Shown: positions 37,494 to 46,135 of the stretch, piece after piece | Layout of the letters: each line of letters starts with the position of its first letter | Numbering within the stretch: the first letter of the stretch is position 1 | Source: Metabacillus sp. KUDC1714 | GTDB taxonomy: Bacteria > Bacillota > Bacilli > Bacillales > Bacillaceae | DNA: 64,000 bases | Assembly: GCF_014217835.1 (NCBI RefSeq) | Contig: NZ_CP055263.1 | Coordinates: 2,855,501 to 2,919,500 of the forward strand | Direction of reading: 5' to 3' | Position numbers and translations under genes: made by a program | Notes under the pieces: model-generated | Database searches by the model: none | Seen by the model: the letters and a program-made list of their open reading frames with translations, nothing else | What the model was told of the DNA's origin: nothing

Positions 37494-37625
37494 ATGAGTA
37501 AACTTAACTTGAATTCATCCCTAAGACCAAGTAACTCAAATCAATCCGTCTATTCGACTTCAACTTCTCAATCCAAAAAAGTTAAAAAAAGTGGCTGTGG
37601 TTGCGGAAAGAACAAGAAGCGTTAA
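37494..37625 (+). CDS. Small cysteine-rich basic peptide
   Basis: A 43-residue frame preceded by GGTGGGAAAAGG. The first 30 residues are Ser/Asn/Thr-rich and the end is KKSGCGCGKNKKR. Position after yjcA and the small, Cys/Lys-ended composition suggest a spore-layer peptide, but I recognise no family. Confidence 0.55.
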   Translation: MSKLNLNSSLRPSNSNQSVYSTSTSQSKKVKKSGCGCGKNKKR

Positions 37626-37840
37626 TAATCAATAGCTTGTTCAGCATTTACTAAGGATAAAACGTTTCAAGCTTATATACTGGAAGAAGTGACTCTTACT
37701 TTGAGTGGAAGTCACTTATTTTTTATAAACATTTGAACTGAGTTTTCGGGTCAGAGCAAATTCAGGTATTAAAAAATATATTGAACAATTAGGAATCTGA
37801 TTTAGGGTGTGCAAGCGAATTCCGAGAACTATAACTTTTA

Positions 37841-37872
37841 AAAAACCTAATCCTTTATGGACTAGGTTTTTT
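37841..37872. terminator. Hairpin related to the fabI terminator
   Basis: AAAACCTAATCCTTTATGGACTAG-like hairpin: AAACCTA and CTAGGTTTTTT, matching the fabI terminator at most positions. Confidence 0.75.
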
Positions 37873-37886
37873 ATACTTACTTGTTT

Positions 37887-38180
37887 TTAGTTCCCAATAA
37901 TGATTTTATCAGAAATATCAAATGTTACAGACCTACTTTTACTTTTTAGTTCCAAGAAGTCGATATATTGTTTCGCGGTTTCAGTAATTGAAGGAATTGG
38001 ATTACTTTGTTTTACAATAAAAAATCCTTCACCATAATCAATTCCTAAATCAATAACCCTTTGAAGTTCAGCCTCTGTTTCAATACCTTCAGCAATGAAT
38101 TCACAGTTCATTTTCTTAGCAAACGTTACAAATGCTTATAAAATATTGGACTTTACTTCATTATAATCAATTCCAGTTAT
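37887..38180 (-). pseudogene. Truncated EAL-domain gene
   Basis: The protein remnant contains AEGIETEAEL, LGIDYGEGFFIVKQSNPIPS and SKSRSVTFDISD, clearly a relative of the EAL protein at 31728-32675. Upstream of codon ATG at 38111 the homology continues for about 70 bases (AFVTFAKKMN region) but is interrupted by a TAA where the intact copy has GAA, and the N-terminal two thirds of the domain is missing. It cannot encode a working phosphodiesterase. Confidence 0.85.
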
Positions 38181-38185
38181 TGACC

Positions 38186-38546
38186 ATATTAAACTAGTAC
38201 ACATTTTATTCTTAACTAATATATCAACCCAATCATTTAATAGATTCTAGAATATCTTAATATTAGGTTAGTGAAATTAAATGCGCATTTTAATTCATCC
38301 TGGCTGACTAAAAATTAAGGTTCAGACCCCTCAACCGAATATATTTATGGTTTGATTAAACCAAAAGCTTTATATAGGTATTGTTAGAGGAATTAGAACT
38401 TATGAGTCACATTCTTTAGCCCCTTCCGTTCAACTACAAACTACTGGAAGTTTTTCTCTTCACCTAGGCAGAATTCTCAGTCAAAAAAAGTCTTACTTCG
38501 TATACTGTTTTCGAAGAATCAATTTAAAGGGAGTGAAAATACGGTT
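38186..38546. other. Intergenic region before the His-rich CotY-like gene
   Basis: AT-rich; no gene or RNA element recognised. The promoter of the next gene should lie here. Confidence 0.45.
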
Positions 38547-39113
38547 ATGTGTAATAAATGCGACCATAAAGATCACCATAAAGATCACCATAAATGCGAC
38601 CACAAAGATCACCACAAAGATCACGATAAATGTCATGAAAGTTGTGTTGAAGAAATTTTGGAGGCAATACTGAAGGCACAAAGGAAAGCAGATGGAGATG
38701 ATGGATGCAGAACTTCATGTAAAGAATCAATTAAAGAACTATTAGGAGAGTCAAAAAAATGGACGAAAAACACGATTCCTTTTATTCTTTACTGCGGTGA
38801 TTGTGCACCATTCAAAGCATCTGGAGCAACAACAATTTTAACCCATCATAAAAAGAAAAAGTTTGTTTGTATCACTTCTTTCATCTTTAGAATTAAGGAC
38901 ATCAAAGATAGTTGTGCTGTTCTTGAACTATTAACATTTAAATCTGATAAGAAATGCGAAAAAGATTCATATAAGAGATGTGACGAAACATGTTCACCAT
39001 GTTGTCAAATTGATCATAAAGATGTAGATGATTTAGTTAAAACTGGAATTTGTATAAATGTTGACCTTTCCTGCTTCTGTGCCGTAACATGCTTACCGGC
39101 AGTACATTTATAG
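38547..39113 (+). CDS. CotY/CotZ-family protein with His/Asp/Cys-rich N-terminus
   Basis: A 188-residue member of the CotY/CotZ/ExsY family. The family core spans about 55-188: CRTSCKESIKELL, NTIPFILYCGD, APFKASGAT, FIFRIKDIKDSCAVLELL and the end VDLSCFCAVTCLP. The first 30 residues are a tandem of DHK/DHHK units flanked by Cys, encoded by repeated AAAGATCACCA triplets, a likely metal-binding tail not seen in the standard family members. The core is more diverged than cotY and cotZ are from each other. AAAGGGAG lies before the start. Confidence 0.85.
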   Translation: MCNKCDHKDHHKDHHKCDHKDHHKDHDKCHESCVEEILEAILKAQRKADGDDGCRTSCKESIKELLGESKKWTKNTIPFILYCGDCAPFKASGATTILTHHKKKKFVCITSFIFRIKDIKDSCAVLELLTFKSDKKCEKDSYKRCDETCSPCCQIDHKDVDDLVKTGICINVDLSCFCAVTCLPAVHL

Positions 39114-39126
39114 ATCAGGTTAAAAT

Positions 39127-39157
39127 ATAGAGCCTAGTAAGAAAGCTAGGCTCTATA
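39127..39157 (+). terminator. Terminator after the His-rich CotY-like gene
   Basis: AGAGCCTAG / CTAGGCTCT stem directly after the stop. Confidence 0.8.
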
Positions 39158-39315
39158 TTAGGTGTAATCTATAAATAGAAAAATGACTTTATATGGGACA
39201 GCCTTCACTGTTGCATTTTAAATTCAATTTCATGCCTTTAGTTATTAAAAAAAACGTGGGCTAGAATCATAGCTAAATGGAAGTAGTAACTAACACCATT
39301 ATGGGTGTTTTTCAT

Positions 39316-39355
39316 AAAAAAAGGTGAACCGTAGTTTTTGAGTTCACCTTTTTAA
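39316..39355. terminator. Bidirectional terminator
   Basis: AAAAAGGTGAAC and GTTCACCTTTTT; a smaller hairpin AACACC / GGTGTTTTT precedes it at 39292-39312. It would end transcripts from both sides, including the ParM operon. Confidence 0.8.
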
Positions 39356-39382
39356 ATAGCTAAGATAGTATAAAATTTTGTA

Positions 39383-39513
39383 CTTAGTTTTGGTGTCTAG
39401 CTCCAGCGCCTAGACCCTCTTAGGTCTAAGCCACTCAGGAATTGAAGACAAAGAACGTCTTCTATTCCTGAGCGTCTTATGCCTGCCTTAGTCTGAACAA
39501 GGCGCTTGCGCTT
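39383..39513. repeat. Dispersed repeat B, copy 3
   Basis: Begins TTTTGGTGTCTAGCTCCAGC and closely matches the inverse of the copy at 35068, including GAACGTCTTCTATTCCTGAGC. Its end abuts the stop of the ParM partner gene. Confidence 0.88.
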
Positions 39514-39522
39514 TTCTTAAAG

Positions 39523-39894
39523 CTATCCTCCAAAAGCTTCAAGAACATCCTTTATGTCACTCATCTCTAAGTCTATTGGTGCATGATGTCGATGGTTAGT
39601 AGGGTTTGATACTTGGAAATTATTTTTTTGAGTATACCCCTGTTGCATCATTTTTTTTATTTCTGATAACTCAAACAAAATTTCCTCGTTACCCCCATGT
39701 ATTAGTTTAGGATGAAGGTAACTATTAAGGGCTGATAACAGAAGGTGAATAAGTGTATTGTTATTAGTATGGTATTCGATTTGTTCCTGCATTTTTTGGG
39801 ATACAATATGTGACTCTCCTGTTTTGACATCGATGAATTTGTCAGGAAGAGTTAAAATAGTTTTGTTTATATAATCGGTGAAAATTTCAGCCAT
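39523..39894 (-). CDS. Putative partner protein of the ParM-like actin
   Basis: A 123-residue soluble protein starting five bases after the ParM stop, with GGGTGA placed for the ATG. It is helical in character, with a histidine-rich stretch (HRHHAP) and an acidic end (DLEMSDIKDVLEAFGG). In plasmid segregation operons the gene after the actin encodes the DNA-binding adaptor (ParR-like); the size and coupling agree, but I see no clear ribbon-helix-helix sequence, so the role is inferred from position. Confidence 0.6.
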   Translation of the reverse strand: MAEIFTDYINKTILTLPDKFIDVKTGESHIVSQKMQEQIEYHTNNNTLIHLLLSALNSYLHPKLIHGGNEEILFELSEIKKMMQQGYTQKNNFQVSNPTNHRHHAPIDLEMSDIKDVLEAFGG

Positions 39895-39899
39895 CTTGA

Positions 39900-41096
39900 T
39901 CACCCTTTAACCTTTGCGGCAACATGAGCAACATTAATCCCATTTTCTTTCTTGAATTGATTCATTTTCGCCAGGACCATCAGTCCAAGAACATTAAGCT
40001 TTTCCATATCTTCTGGAAATAATAAATCTATCGGGCGCCCTCTTTCAGACCATTTCACTGCAGCTTCTTGAATTTCTCTTTGGGCCAATTTTGCAGCCCC
40101 ACCAACTGCAATATACCGGGCTGCACCTTTGACTTCATTTGAACTGCTACGGACTCGATCGAAATGTTCAAGGTATTTCATTGCCATTGATTTTAACTGT
40201 GGAATAATATATTTACTAATATCTTTTCTTACGCCTGCAAACGGTTCAACAAACCATTCCGACTGTCCTGCTGATAATTTTTCTTCAAGCTCAGACCTCG
40301 AATCGAATTTATACAGTTCATTTTTACTGATTTTTTGAATGATATTATCTAGAAATTGATTTATTCCGAACTGTTCTCCTTCGACAGAAGCTACAGGTTT
40401 ATTATTCTTAATGCCTACAAAATCGACTGAATCTCCCCCAAGGTCCCCAATAATGATTCCTTTACGTGATTCACTAATAAGAGATTCATCTTTAATTCCT
40501 AACGTTGCTTGGTCACGTGTAAGACCTAAATATGCGCATGCTCCTTCTGCACCAACAATTACATCTTTTACATGTAGTTTGACAACTAACTCCTTTGGCT
40601 CTGCAGTGCCTGGTACCTTATGAAAAATAACGGAATGAGTACCAATTAAACGCTGCTTAAAGCTGTCTTTCTTTTCTTTGTATTGAGTGGTAGGTAAAGA
40701 AACAGCTAATTGGTCAATCGTATAGGATAGCACAGTTTCTTCGGGGTTTAGTAGCACTGCATGATAAGCTGCAAGGGCAAAGAGCAGAATGTAAGTACGA
40801 TCCTCATCTACTTTCTGATTATTAATAGTCGTTAAACTTACATCTCGTTGCTTAGCAGCCGCCTTACCAATATAAAATATTTCCCTTTTATCTACTATTG
40901 CCGGACTTTTCACCTCTACAATAAGGTTTTCTTCAAAGACTACATCCTCATCATCATAAGGTTTTTCATAAAACTCTCCATCATATTGTGCAATGGCATT
41001 TGGAATTTGATATTCGCACACCATTCCCTGATCAGAAGCCAAAGCCTTATACCAACTGTTTCCTAAATCAACGGCAAGAAAGTTTAGTCTTTCCAT
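39900..41096 (-). CDS. ParM/StbA-like actin ATPase
   Basis: A 398-residue actin-like ATPase. Actin-fold motifs are visible: phosphate-1 loop LAVDLGNSWYKAL at residues 7-19, phosphate-2 GDLGGDSVDFVGI at mid-protein and the adenosine motif YIAVGGAAKLAQ near 330. It belongs to the ParM/StbA group that moves plasmids by filament growth; some phage and chromosomal members exist. AAGGAGTGAG precedes the ATG. It is unexpected between crust genes and CsxC-like genes, and no plasmid replication gene is nearby. Confidence 0.85.
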   Translation of the reverse strand: MERLNFLAVDLGNSWYKALASDQGMVCEYQIPNAIAQYDGEFYEKPYDDEDVVFEENLIVEVKSPAIVDKREIFYIGKAAAKQRDVSLTTINNQKVDEDRTYILLFALAAYHAVLLNPEETVLSYTIDQLAVSLPTTQYKEKKDSFKQRLIGTHSVIFHKVPGTAEPKELVVKLHVKDVIVGAEGACAYLGLTRDQATLGIKDESLISESRKGIIIGDLGGDSVDFVGIKNNKPVASVEGEQFGINQFLDNIIQKISKNELYKFDSRSELEEKLSAGQSEWFVEPFAGVRKDISKYIIPQLKSMAMKYLEHFDRVRSSSNEVKGAARYIAVGGAAKLAQREIQEAAVKWSERGRPIDLLFPEDMEKLNVLGLMVLAKMNQFKKENGINVAHVAAKVKG

Positions 41097-41299
41097 TTTC
41101 TCACTCCTTCCTCTTGAATCCTATGCAGATTGGGCGTTACATTGTGCAAGTACTTATAAATATATTTGGGCTTTTTTTTATTCCCAAAATTCCACATTTG
41201 TACTACTGCATTTATCCATAGGTTCGCATAGGATAACTTGAACCTAAAACAATAGGAGGTTCGGTTAAATTAAACCTAATTAATAGGAGGAAAAAACAA

Positions 41300-42061
41300 A
41301 TGAATAAAGATAAAAATTGTGTAGATGTTAATCAATCTGCTTCTGTAAGCCATTGTGATAATGTTGCTGTTCCACCGGCTACTGCACCAGCTGGAACAAC
41401 AATAATAAAAGTTCCTGTTACCCTTGCGGAAAGAGAAATTAGTTCTAGTCTTGTTGCAAATATTCATTTTCCAGACCCTGTACTTGAAATCAAAGATATT
41501 AAAAAGAGGGTGAAAATTGTTCAGTGTCGTCTTTTGACACCACCAGCTCCAACTGCAGAGCCTACATTCTCTGCCGGGCCTTTTCAATTATTTTTAAAAG
41601 GATTTGTTCGTAAAAATATCCAATACGCGACACCTTGCCCGAATTCTTCAGGATCGTGTGTGTCTTCCGAAATCAAGTCTCTTACGGTTGATGTTCCGTT
41701 TGAATGTGTGACTACTGTTACATTAGATGAACCAGTTCAATTGCCGCAAGTAGGTACTCGAACAGAATTTGATTTCTTTAGAGAACAAAAGTTAGGGCAC
41801 GGTTTCCCTGAAAAAGATCATCTTCTTTCGAGCGATCTTTCCCAGTTCCATCAGGAAAGCACTCAGTTCTATAATGAACTTCCATTCTGCGAGTTATTAT
41901 CAAGCAGTATAACTGAATGGGATGAAGCAATAGATCGTAAACCACTTCCTGGCAATGCTCCGTTCGAAGAAGGAACATTCCAGGAAATAGTAGAAAAAAT
42001 GTTCTTACGCTTTACAATTAAAATCTTGCAAAAACAGCAAGTAAGGATTACAGCTTTATAG
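41300..42061 (+). CDS. SPOCS/CsxC-like spore surface protein 1
   Basis: A 253-residue protein with a SPOCS-type (DUF3794-like) domain as in the exosporium protein CsxC. The core runs KVPVTLAEREI, LEIKDIKKRVKIVQCRLL, LFLKGFVRKNIQYAT and VDVPFECVTTV; a second conserved block follows (EFDFFREQ, GFPEKD-LLSSDLSQFHQEST, ELPFCEL, EWDEAIDR). The N-terminus carries two Cys among low-complexity residues. It is a paralogue of the next gene. Spore surface location is inferred from the family and neighbours. AGGAGGAAA precedes the ATG. Confidence 0.75.
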   Translation: MNKDKNCVDVNQSASVSHCDNVAVPPATAPAGTTIIKVPVTLAEREISSSLVANIHFPDPVLEIKDIKKRVKIVQCRLLTPPAPTAEPTFSAGPFQLFLKGFVRKNIQYATPCPNSSGSCVSSEIKSLTVDVPFECVTTVTLDEPVQLPQVGTRTEFDFFREQKLGHGFPEKDHLLSSDLSQFHQESTQFYNELPFCELLSSSITEWDEAIDRKPLPGNAPFEEGTFQEIVEKMFLRFTIKILQKQQVRITAL

Positions 42062-42401
42062 ACTGAAAACAACTGAATCCTTCTTACTTTGGCGAGTGGT
42101 GATAGGATTCGGGCGGAAGGCAATATCATGGCAATTCCTCTAGGAAGGAAGCATGGCATTGTCCTTTCTTGTTTATAAAGCAAGTAATCCTCTACTAATA
42201 TACATATTCCAAGTTCATAAAAATTGATTGTGTAATTAAACATAGTCTTAAAAGTTTTTTAATTTTTTTTACTTAATGTATTTTTCTGACTTATATGCGC
42301 TCAAAAATTCAAGTTTATATATTTTTTTTTTTCACCTGAACCTTAAGTTTATAGGCATTTATCACTTGTTCAGAGTGATGCCTATAGGCAAGTGCCCAGT
42401 A
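42062..42401. other. Intergenic region between CsxC-like genes 1 and 2
   Basis: About 340 bases with T-rich tracts and no recognisable gene; the sigma-K-like promoter of the next gene follows. Confidence 0.5.
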
Positions 42402-42428
42402 ACATAGTCATTTATCACGCATATGATG
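42402..42428 (+). promoter_or_regulatory. Sigma-K-like promoter of CsxC-like gene 2
   Basis: AC, 16 bases, CATATGATG; it deviates from CATA-N3-TA only in the last base. Confidence 0.5.
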
Positions 42429-42456
42429 CCCTATCTTGAATTTAGGAGGAGACCAA

Positions 42457-43239
42457 ATGTCTGATACAAATAAAAAAATGCATGACTGCTGTAAGGTTTC
42501 AACAAATCAATGTGAATGTGATAATAAGCCTCATCGACCACATGTTAGTATTGGAAAAATCATTGCAAAGGTACCTGTCGTTTTAGCAGAGCTTACTCTA
42601 CAGGTGAATGTAGATGCACTTATTGATTTTCCAGAGCCAGTATTAGAGATAAAAGATATTAAAAAACAGGTGAAAATAACTCAATGTAGATTGCTTCTGC
42701 CTACAAACAAACTATTTGTAAAAGGATTTGTCCGCAAAAATATTCAATATGCTAGTCCAAGCAAAGACATTGAACAAAGTACGTCAAAAACTGTAGCATC
42801 AGATCTACATTCTTATACTGTCGATATTCCGTTCCAATGTGTGACAGAAATCAAGAAATTTTTATCTAAGCCAGTGATGCCAGAATTAAACAAACGTCAG
42901 GAGTTTGATTTCTTTGTTTCAAAATCATTGCCTTCAGGTTTTCCGGAAAAAGATGAATTATTATCAAGTGATTTATCTCAGTTTCACCAGGAAAGTACCC
43001 AATTTTTTAATGAGCTCCCATTCTGTGAATTAATTTCCAGCAAAATAATTGAATGGGATGAAGCAATAGATAGAGTTCATCTTCCAAACTCTGCACCTAT
43101 TGGCGAAGGGTACTTTACTAAAGTAGAAGAAAAAATGGTTGTTGATATTACCTTAAAGGTACTGCAAAATCAACAGGTTCGTGTTTCTTCTACAACAAAT
43201 GATGATTGCTACCATGACCATGACTGTGATTGTGATTAA
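42457..43239 (+). CDS. SPOCS/CsxC-like spore surface protein 2
   Basis: A 260-residue paralogue of the preceding protein: KVPVVLAELTL, LEIKDIKKQVKITQCRLLL, LFVKGFVRKNIQYAS and the block FPEKDELLSSDLSQFHQEST, ELPFCEL and EWDEAIDR are nearly the same. It adds a Cys/His/Asp-rich N-terminus (CCKVSTNQCECD) and a terminal metal-binding-like tail (CYHDHDCDCD). TTAGGAGG lies eight bases before the ATG at 42457; an upstream in-frame start has no site. It is probably cotranscribed with the large repeat protein. Confidence 0.75.
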   Translation: MSDTNKKMHDCCKVSTNQCECDNKPHRPHVSIGKIIAKVPVVLAELTLQVNVDALIDFPEPVLEIKDIKKQVKITQCRLLLPTNKLFVKGFVRKNIQYASPSKDIEQSTSKTVASDLHSYTVDIPFQCVTEIKKFLSKPVMPELNKRQEFDFFVSKSLPSGFPEKDELLSSDLSQFHQESTQFFNELPFCELISSKIIEWDEAIDRVHLPNSAPIGEGYFTKVEEKMVVDITLKVLQNQQVRVSSTTNDDCYHDHDCDCD

Positions 43240-43318
43240 AACTAGATGTTAGTTTCTACGAGAATTGAGTAGCAGGGAGGGGATTGGAGAGGATGCTTAG
43301 CAGCACCTTTCAGAGAAA

Positions 43319-46078
43319 ATGGATAATAAAAGATATGCATATGAAGGATCCTACCCATTTCGTCGGAAAAGAGATAGAAATTCAAGCGATCTTACAAACA
43401 GCATAATGGATCGTGGAGAAGATCGACAAAAGAACAGTAACAAACAAATTTTGAATGTAGATGACAAACAGTATAAGAATACAGGAGCAACTAATAACCA
43501 GGTATCCTCAACTAGCAATATAGATAAACAAATTAATTCAGTTCCTTTAATTTTGCCTCGACCAAAGTTGGAGGAACAAAAGATTAAACTAAAGAAAAAT
43601 ATACAAGAAGAATTTGAAAATGAGCATGTGAATGAATTCATGCACCCAAAAACATCATCTAATTTAAATTTAAGTAAAGCAGGTAACAAAATTAAGCAAG
43701 AGTTGAATGAAGATGAACTTATTCAAAGGAAGGAAAGAATCTCTTCGATGATGAATCAATTTTCCTCAATGCTCGAAGAATCCTTTTCCTTCCAGGATAA
43801 GTTCTCTGTTAAGCGCGAGGAATCTTCATCCTTTAGTGAAAAGTCTTCATCTGACAGTGAGGAATCCTCTATGCTGGAGGAAGAGTTTTCAAGCAAGCTT
43901 GAAAAAGGAACTTCTTTACTAGATGAGCCTGAATCAAGCAATAAAGAAAATACTTTACTACAAAAAGAGTTTTCAGCGATGCTTGTAGAAGGATCTCCCG
44001 AATGGGATGAGTCTGAATCAATAAACGAGGAAGTCACATCTCTAGAAAAAGAATTTTCAGCGATTCTTAAAGGAAGATCTCCCGAATGGGATGAGTCTGA
44101 ATCAATAAACGAGGAAGTCACATCACTAGAAAAAGAGTTTTCAGCGATTCTTAAAGGAAGATCTCCTGAATGGGATGAGTCTGAATCAATGAACGAGGAA
44201 GTCACATCACTAGAAAAAGAGTTTTCAGCGATGCTTGAAGGAAGATCTACCAAATGGGATGAGTCCGAATCAATAAACGAGAAAGTCACATCACTAGAAG
44301 AAGAGTTTTTAGCTATGCTTGAAGAAAGATCTCCCGAGGATGAGTCTGAATCAATGAACAAGGAAGTCACAACCCTAGAAGAAGAGTTTTTAGTGATGCT
44401 TGAAGAAAGATCTCCTGAATGGGATGATTGTGAATTAATCAAAGAAGAAGATACTTCATTAGAAGAAGAGTTTTCAGAGATGCTTGAAGAAAGATCTCCC
44501 GAATGGGATGATTGTGAATTAATCAAAGAAGAAGATACTTCATTAGAAGAAGAGTTTTCAGAGATGCTTGAAGAAAGATCTCCCGAATGTGAAGAGTCTG
44601 AATTAATCAAAGAAGAAGATTCTTTATTAGAAGAAGAGTTTTCCGAGATGCTTGAAGAAAGATCTCCCGAACGGGATGAGTCTGAATCAATCAAAGAAGA
44701 GGATTCTTCATTAGAAGAAGAATTTTCCGAGATGCTTGAAGAAGGATCTTCCGAATGTGAAGAGTCTGAATCAATCAAAGAAGAGGATCCTTTATTAGAA
44801 GAAGAGTTCTCAGAGAAACTTGAAGAAGGATCTCCCGAATGTGAAGAGTCTGAATTAATCAAAGAAGAAGATTCTTCATTAGAAGAAGAGTTTTCAGGGA
44901 TGCTTGAAGAAGGATCTCCCGAATGTGAAGAGTCTGAATCAATCAAAGAAGAGGATTCTTCATTAGAAGAAGAGTTTTCAGGGATGCTTGAAGAAAGATC
45001 TCCCGAATGTGAAGAGTCTGAATCAATCAAAGAAGAGGATACTTCATTAGAAGAAGAGTTTTCAGCCAAGCTTGAAGAAAGATCTCCTGAATGTGAAGAG
45101 TCTGAATTAATCAAAGAAGAAGATTCTTCATTAGAAAAAGAGTTTTCAGAAATGCTTGAAGAAGGATCTCCCGAGTGGGATGAGTCTGAATCAACCAAAG
45201 AAGCAGATAACTCACTAGAAGAAGAGTTTTCAATGAAGCTTGAAGAAACCTCTTCCGTACTTGATGAGTTTGCTCCTACCGCTGAAGAAGTCTCATCACT
45301 ACAGAATGAATCTTCTTCAGTTCAGGATGAGTTTATTGAAGATGCTACTTCAAGTCTAAATAGATTTGACTCTTTACTAGATAAATTTTCTTTAATGCTT
45401 GAAGATGAGCATGAGCATGCTTCTAGTCAGGATGGTTTTGAAAGAGAGCTTTTAAAGGAGGAAAATAGGGAGGACGAATCTTGCAAAACTCCTTTAAAGC
45501 AAAATCTTTCTGAAAATTGTTCACAAAAATCGCACCTCCCAATAGTAAAACTTCCTGTTTTACTTGCTAAAACGAACATTGATATCGATATTTTTAATTC
45601 GTTAGAATTTTCATTGCCAATAGCAAATATAACTAAAATTGAGTGGGCGATTGATTCTTTAGAATGCCGTGTGCTATTACCTTCAACTACTGTTTTCTTG
45701 AAAGGGATACTGATAGCAGATATCCAATATGTAAACGAGAACCTTACACACACACTTCATACAGTAAAAGTTCCAGTTCCATGGGAGAAAATTATTACTA
45801 TTAATTGGCTTTACCCTCCTGTCTTATCAAGCAGCAGTCAAAGAGAGTTTATGTTTGGATCACATGATGCTGGAGAGGTTAGTTCACATTACGAGTATTG
45901 TCAGAAAATTACAGATCAAATTGAATATTCTTTACGAAGTATCAACTTTGTATGGCATGATGAAGTAGGATCTCAGGCAGAGACGCCAAAGGTCTCTATT
46001 CAAGGAAGAGCCAAACTTGCTATCGATCTATTGCAGCAGCAGTATATTGATCTTAATTCAGCAGGGAGCTTTCTTTGA
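43319..46078 (+). CDS. Large acidic repeat protein with C-terminal SPOCS/CsxC-like domain
   Basis: A 919-residue protein in three parts. Residues 1 to about 130 are basic and low-complexity. About 200-660 are acidic (Glu/Ser) repeats; fifteen clear 28-residue units (226-644) follow SPEC/WxESExIxEExxSLEEEF then SxMLEEx. The final 180 residues (about 738-919) resemble the neighbouring proteins: KLPVLLAKTNIDIDI, ITKIEWAIDSLECRVLLP, VFLKGILIADIQYV, VKVPVPWEKI. The 28-residue period equals four heptads, with Leu/Phe/Met at hydrophobic spacing, so a long coiled coil is likely. No signal peptide. Ribosome site is weak; coupling to the gene 80 bases upstream is plausible. Role as a spore surface fibre is inference. 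Confidence 0.8.
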   Translation: MDNKRYAYEGSYPFRRKRDRNSSDLTNSIMDRGEDRQKNSNKQILNVDDKQYKNTGATNNQVSSTSNIDKQINSVPLILPRPKLEEQKIKLKKNIQEEFENEHVNEFMHPKTSSNLNLSKAGNKIKQELNEDELIQRKERISSMMNQFSSMLEESFSFQDKFSVKREESSSFSEKSSSDSEESSMLEEEFSSKLEKGTSLLDEPESSNKENTLLQKEFSAMLVEGSPEWDESESINEEVTSLEKEFSAILKGRSPEWDESESINEEVTSLEKEFSAILKGRSPEWDESESMNEEVTSLEKEFSAMLEGRSTKWDESESINEKVTSLEEEFLAMLEERSPEDESESMNKEVTTLEEEFLVMLEERSPEWDDCELIKEEDTSLEEEFSEMLEERSPEWDDCELIKEEDTSLEEEFSEMLEERSPECEESELIKEEDSLLEEEFSEMLEERSPERDESESIKEEDSSLEEEFSEMLEEGSSECEESESIKEEDPLLEEEFSEKLEEGSPECEESELIKEEDSSLEEEFSGMLEEGSPECEESESIKEEDSSLEEEFSGMLEERSPECEESESIKEEDTSLEEEFSAKLEERSPECEESELIKEEDSSLEKEFSEMLEEGSPEWDESESTKEADNSLEEEFSMKLEETSSVLDEFAPTAEEVSSLQNESSSVQDEFIEDATSSLNRFDSLLDKFSLMLEDEHEHASSQDGFERELLKEENREDESCKTPLKQNLSENCSQKSHLPIVKLPVLLAKTNIDIDIFNSLEFSLPIANITKIEWAIDSLECRVLLPSTTVFLKGILIADIQYVNENLTHTLHTVKVPVPWEKIITINWLYPPVLSSSSQREFMFGSHDAGEVSSHYEYCQKITDQIEYSLRSINFVWHDEVGSQAETPKVSIQGRAKLAIDLLQQQYIDLNSAGSFL
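43994..45250 (+). repeat. 84-base coding tandem repeat array (15 units)
   Basis: Fifteen in-frame units of 84 bases (one of 81, lacking a codon at unit 5) encode the 28-residue repeats. Early units carry WDESES and KGR ends, late units CEESES and EEG/EER ends, and neighbouring units are most alike, as expected from unequal recombination. A degenerate unit lies on either side. Confidence 0.92.
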
Positions 46079-46094
46079 ACACATAAATAATAAG

Positions 46095-46125
46095 AAAGGG
46101 TGTCTTGTTTATGAGACACCCTTTC
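46095..46125. terminator. Terminator between convergent genes
   Basis: AAAGGGTGTCT / AGACACCCTTT with an eight-base loop. Confidence 0.9.
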
Positions 46126-46135
46126 AAAATTTTTA

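Noticed and set aside
33857..39113. Coat gene region as a prophage or plasmid insertion.
   Set aside because: The order cotO-cotZ-cotY-cotX-cotW-cotV-yjcA matches the B. subtilis chromosome; only the ParM operon looks foreign.
39900..41096. The actin-like gene as MreB or FtsA.
   Set aside because: The motif layout and length fit ParM/StbA; MreB's typical membrane-binding and FtsA's 1C-domain features are not seen.
43756..45198. A 480-codon serine-rich open frame antisense to the repeat protein.
   Set aside because: It is the mirror of the Glu/Ser-rich 84-base repeats (GAA/GAG and TCT/TCA codons leave the opposite strand open). It has no ribosome site and no family resemblance.
43994..45250. 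The regular repeats as a CRISPR array.
   Set aside because: Units are contiguous, in frame, 84 bases long with no unique spacers, and no cas genes are present.
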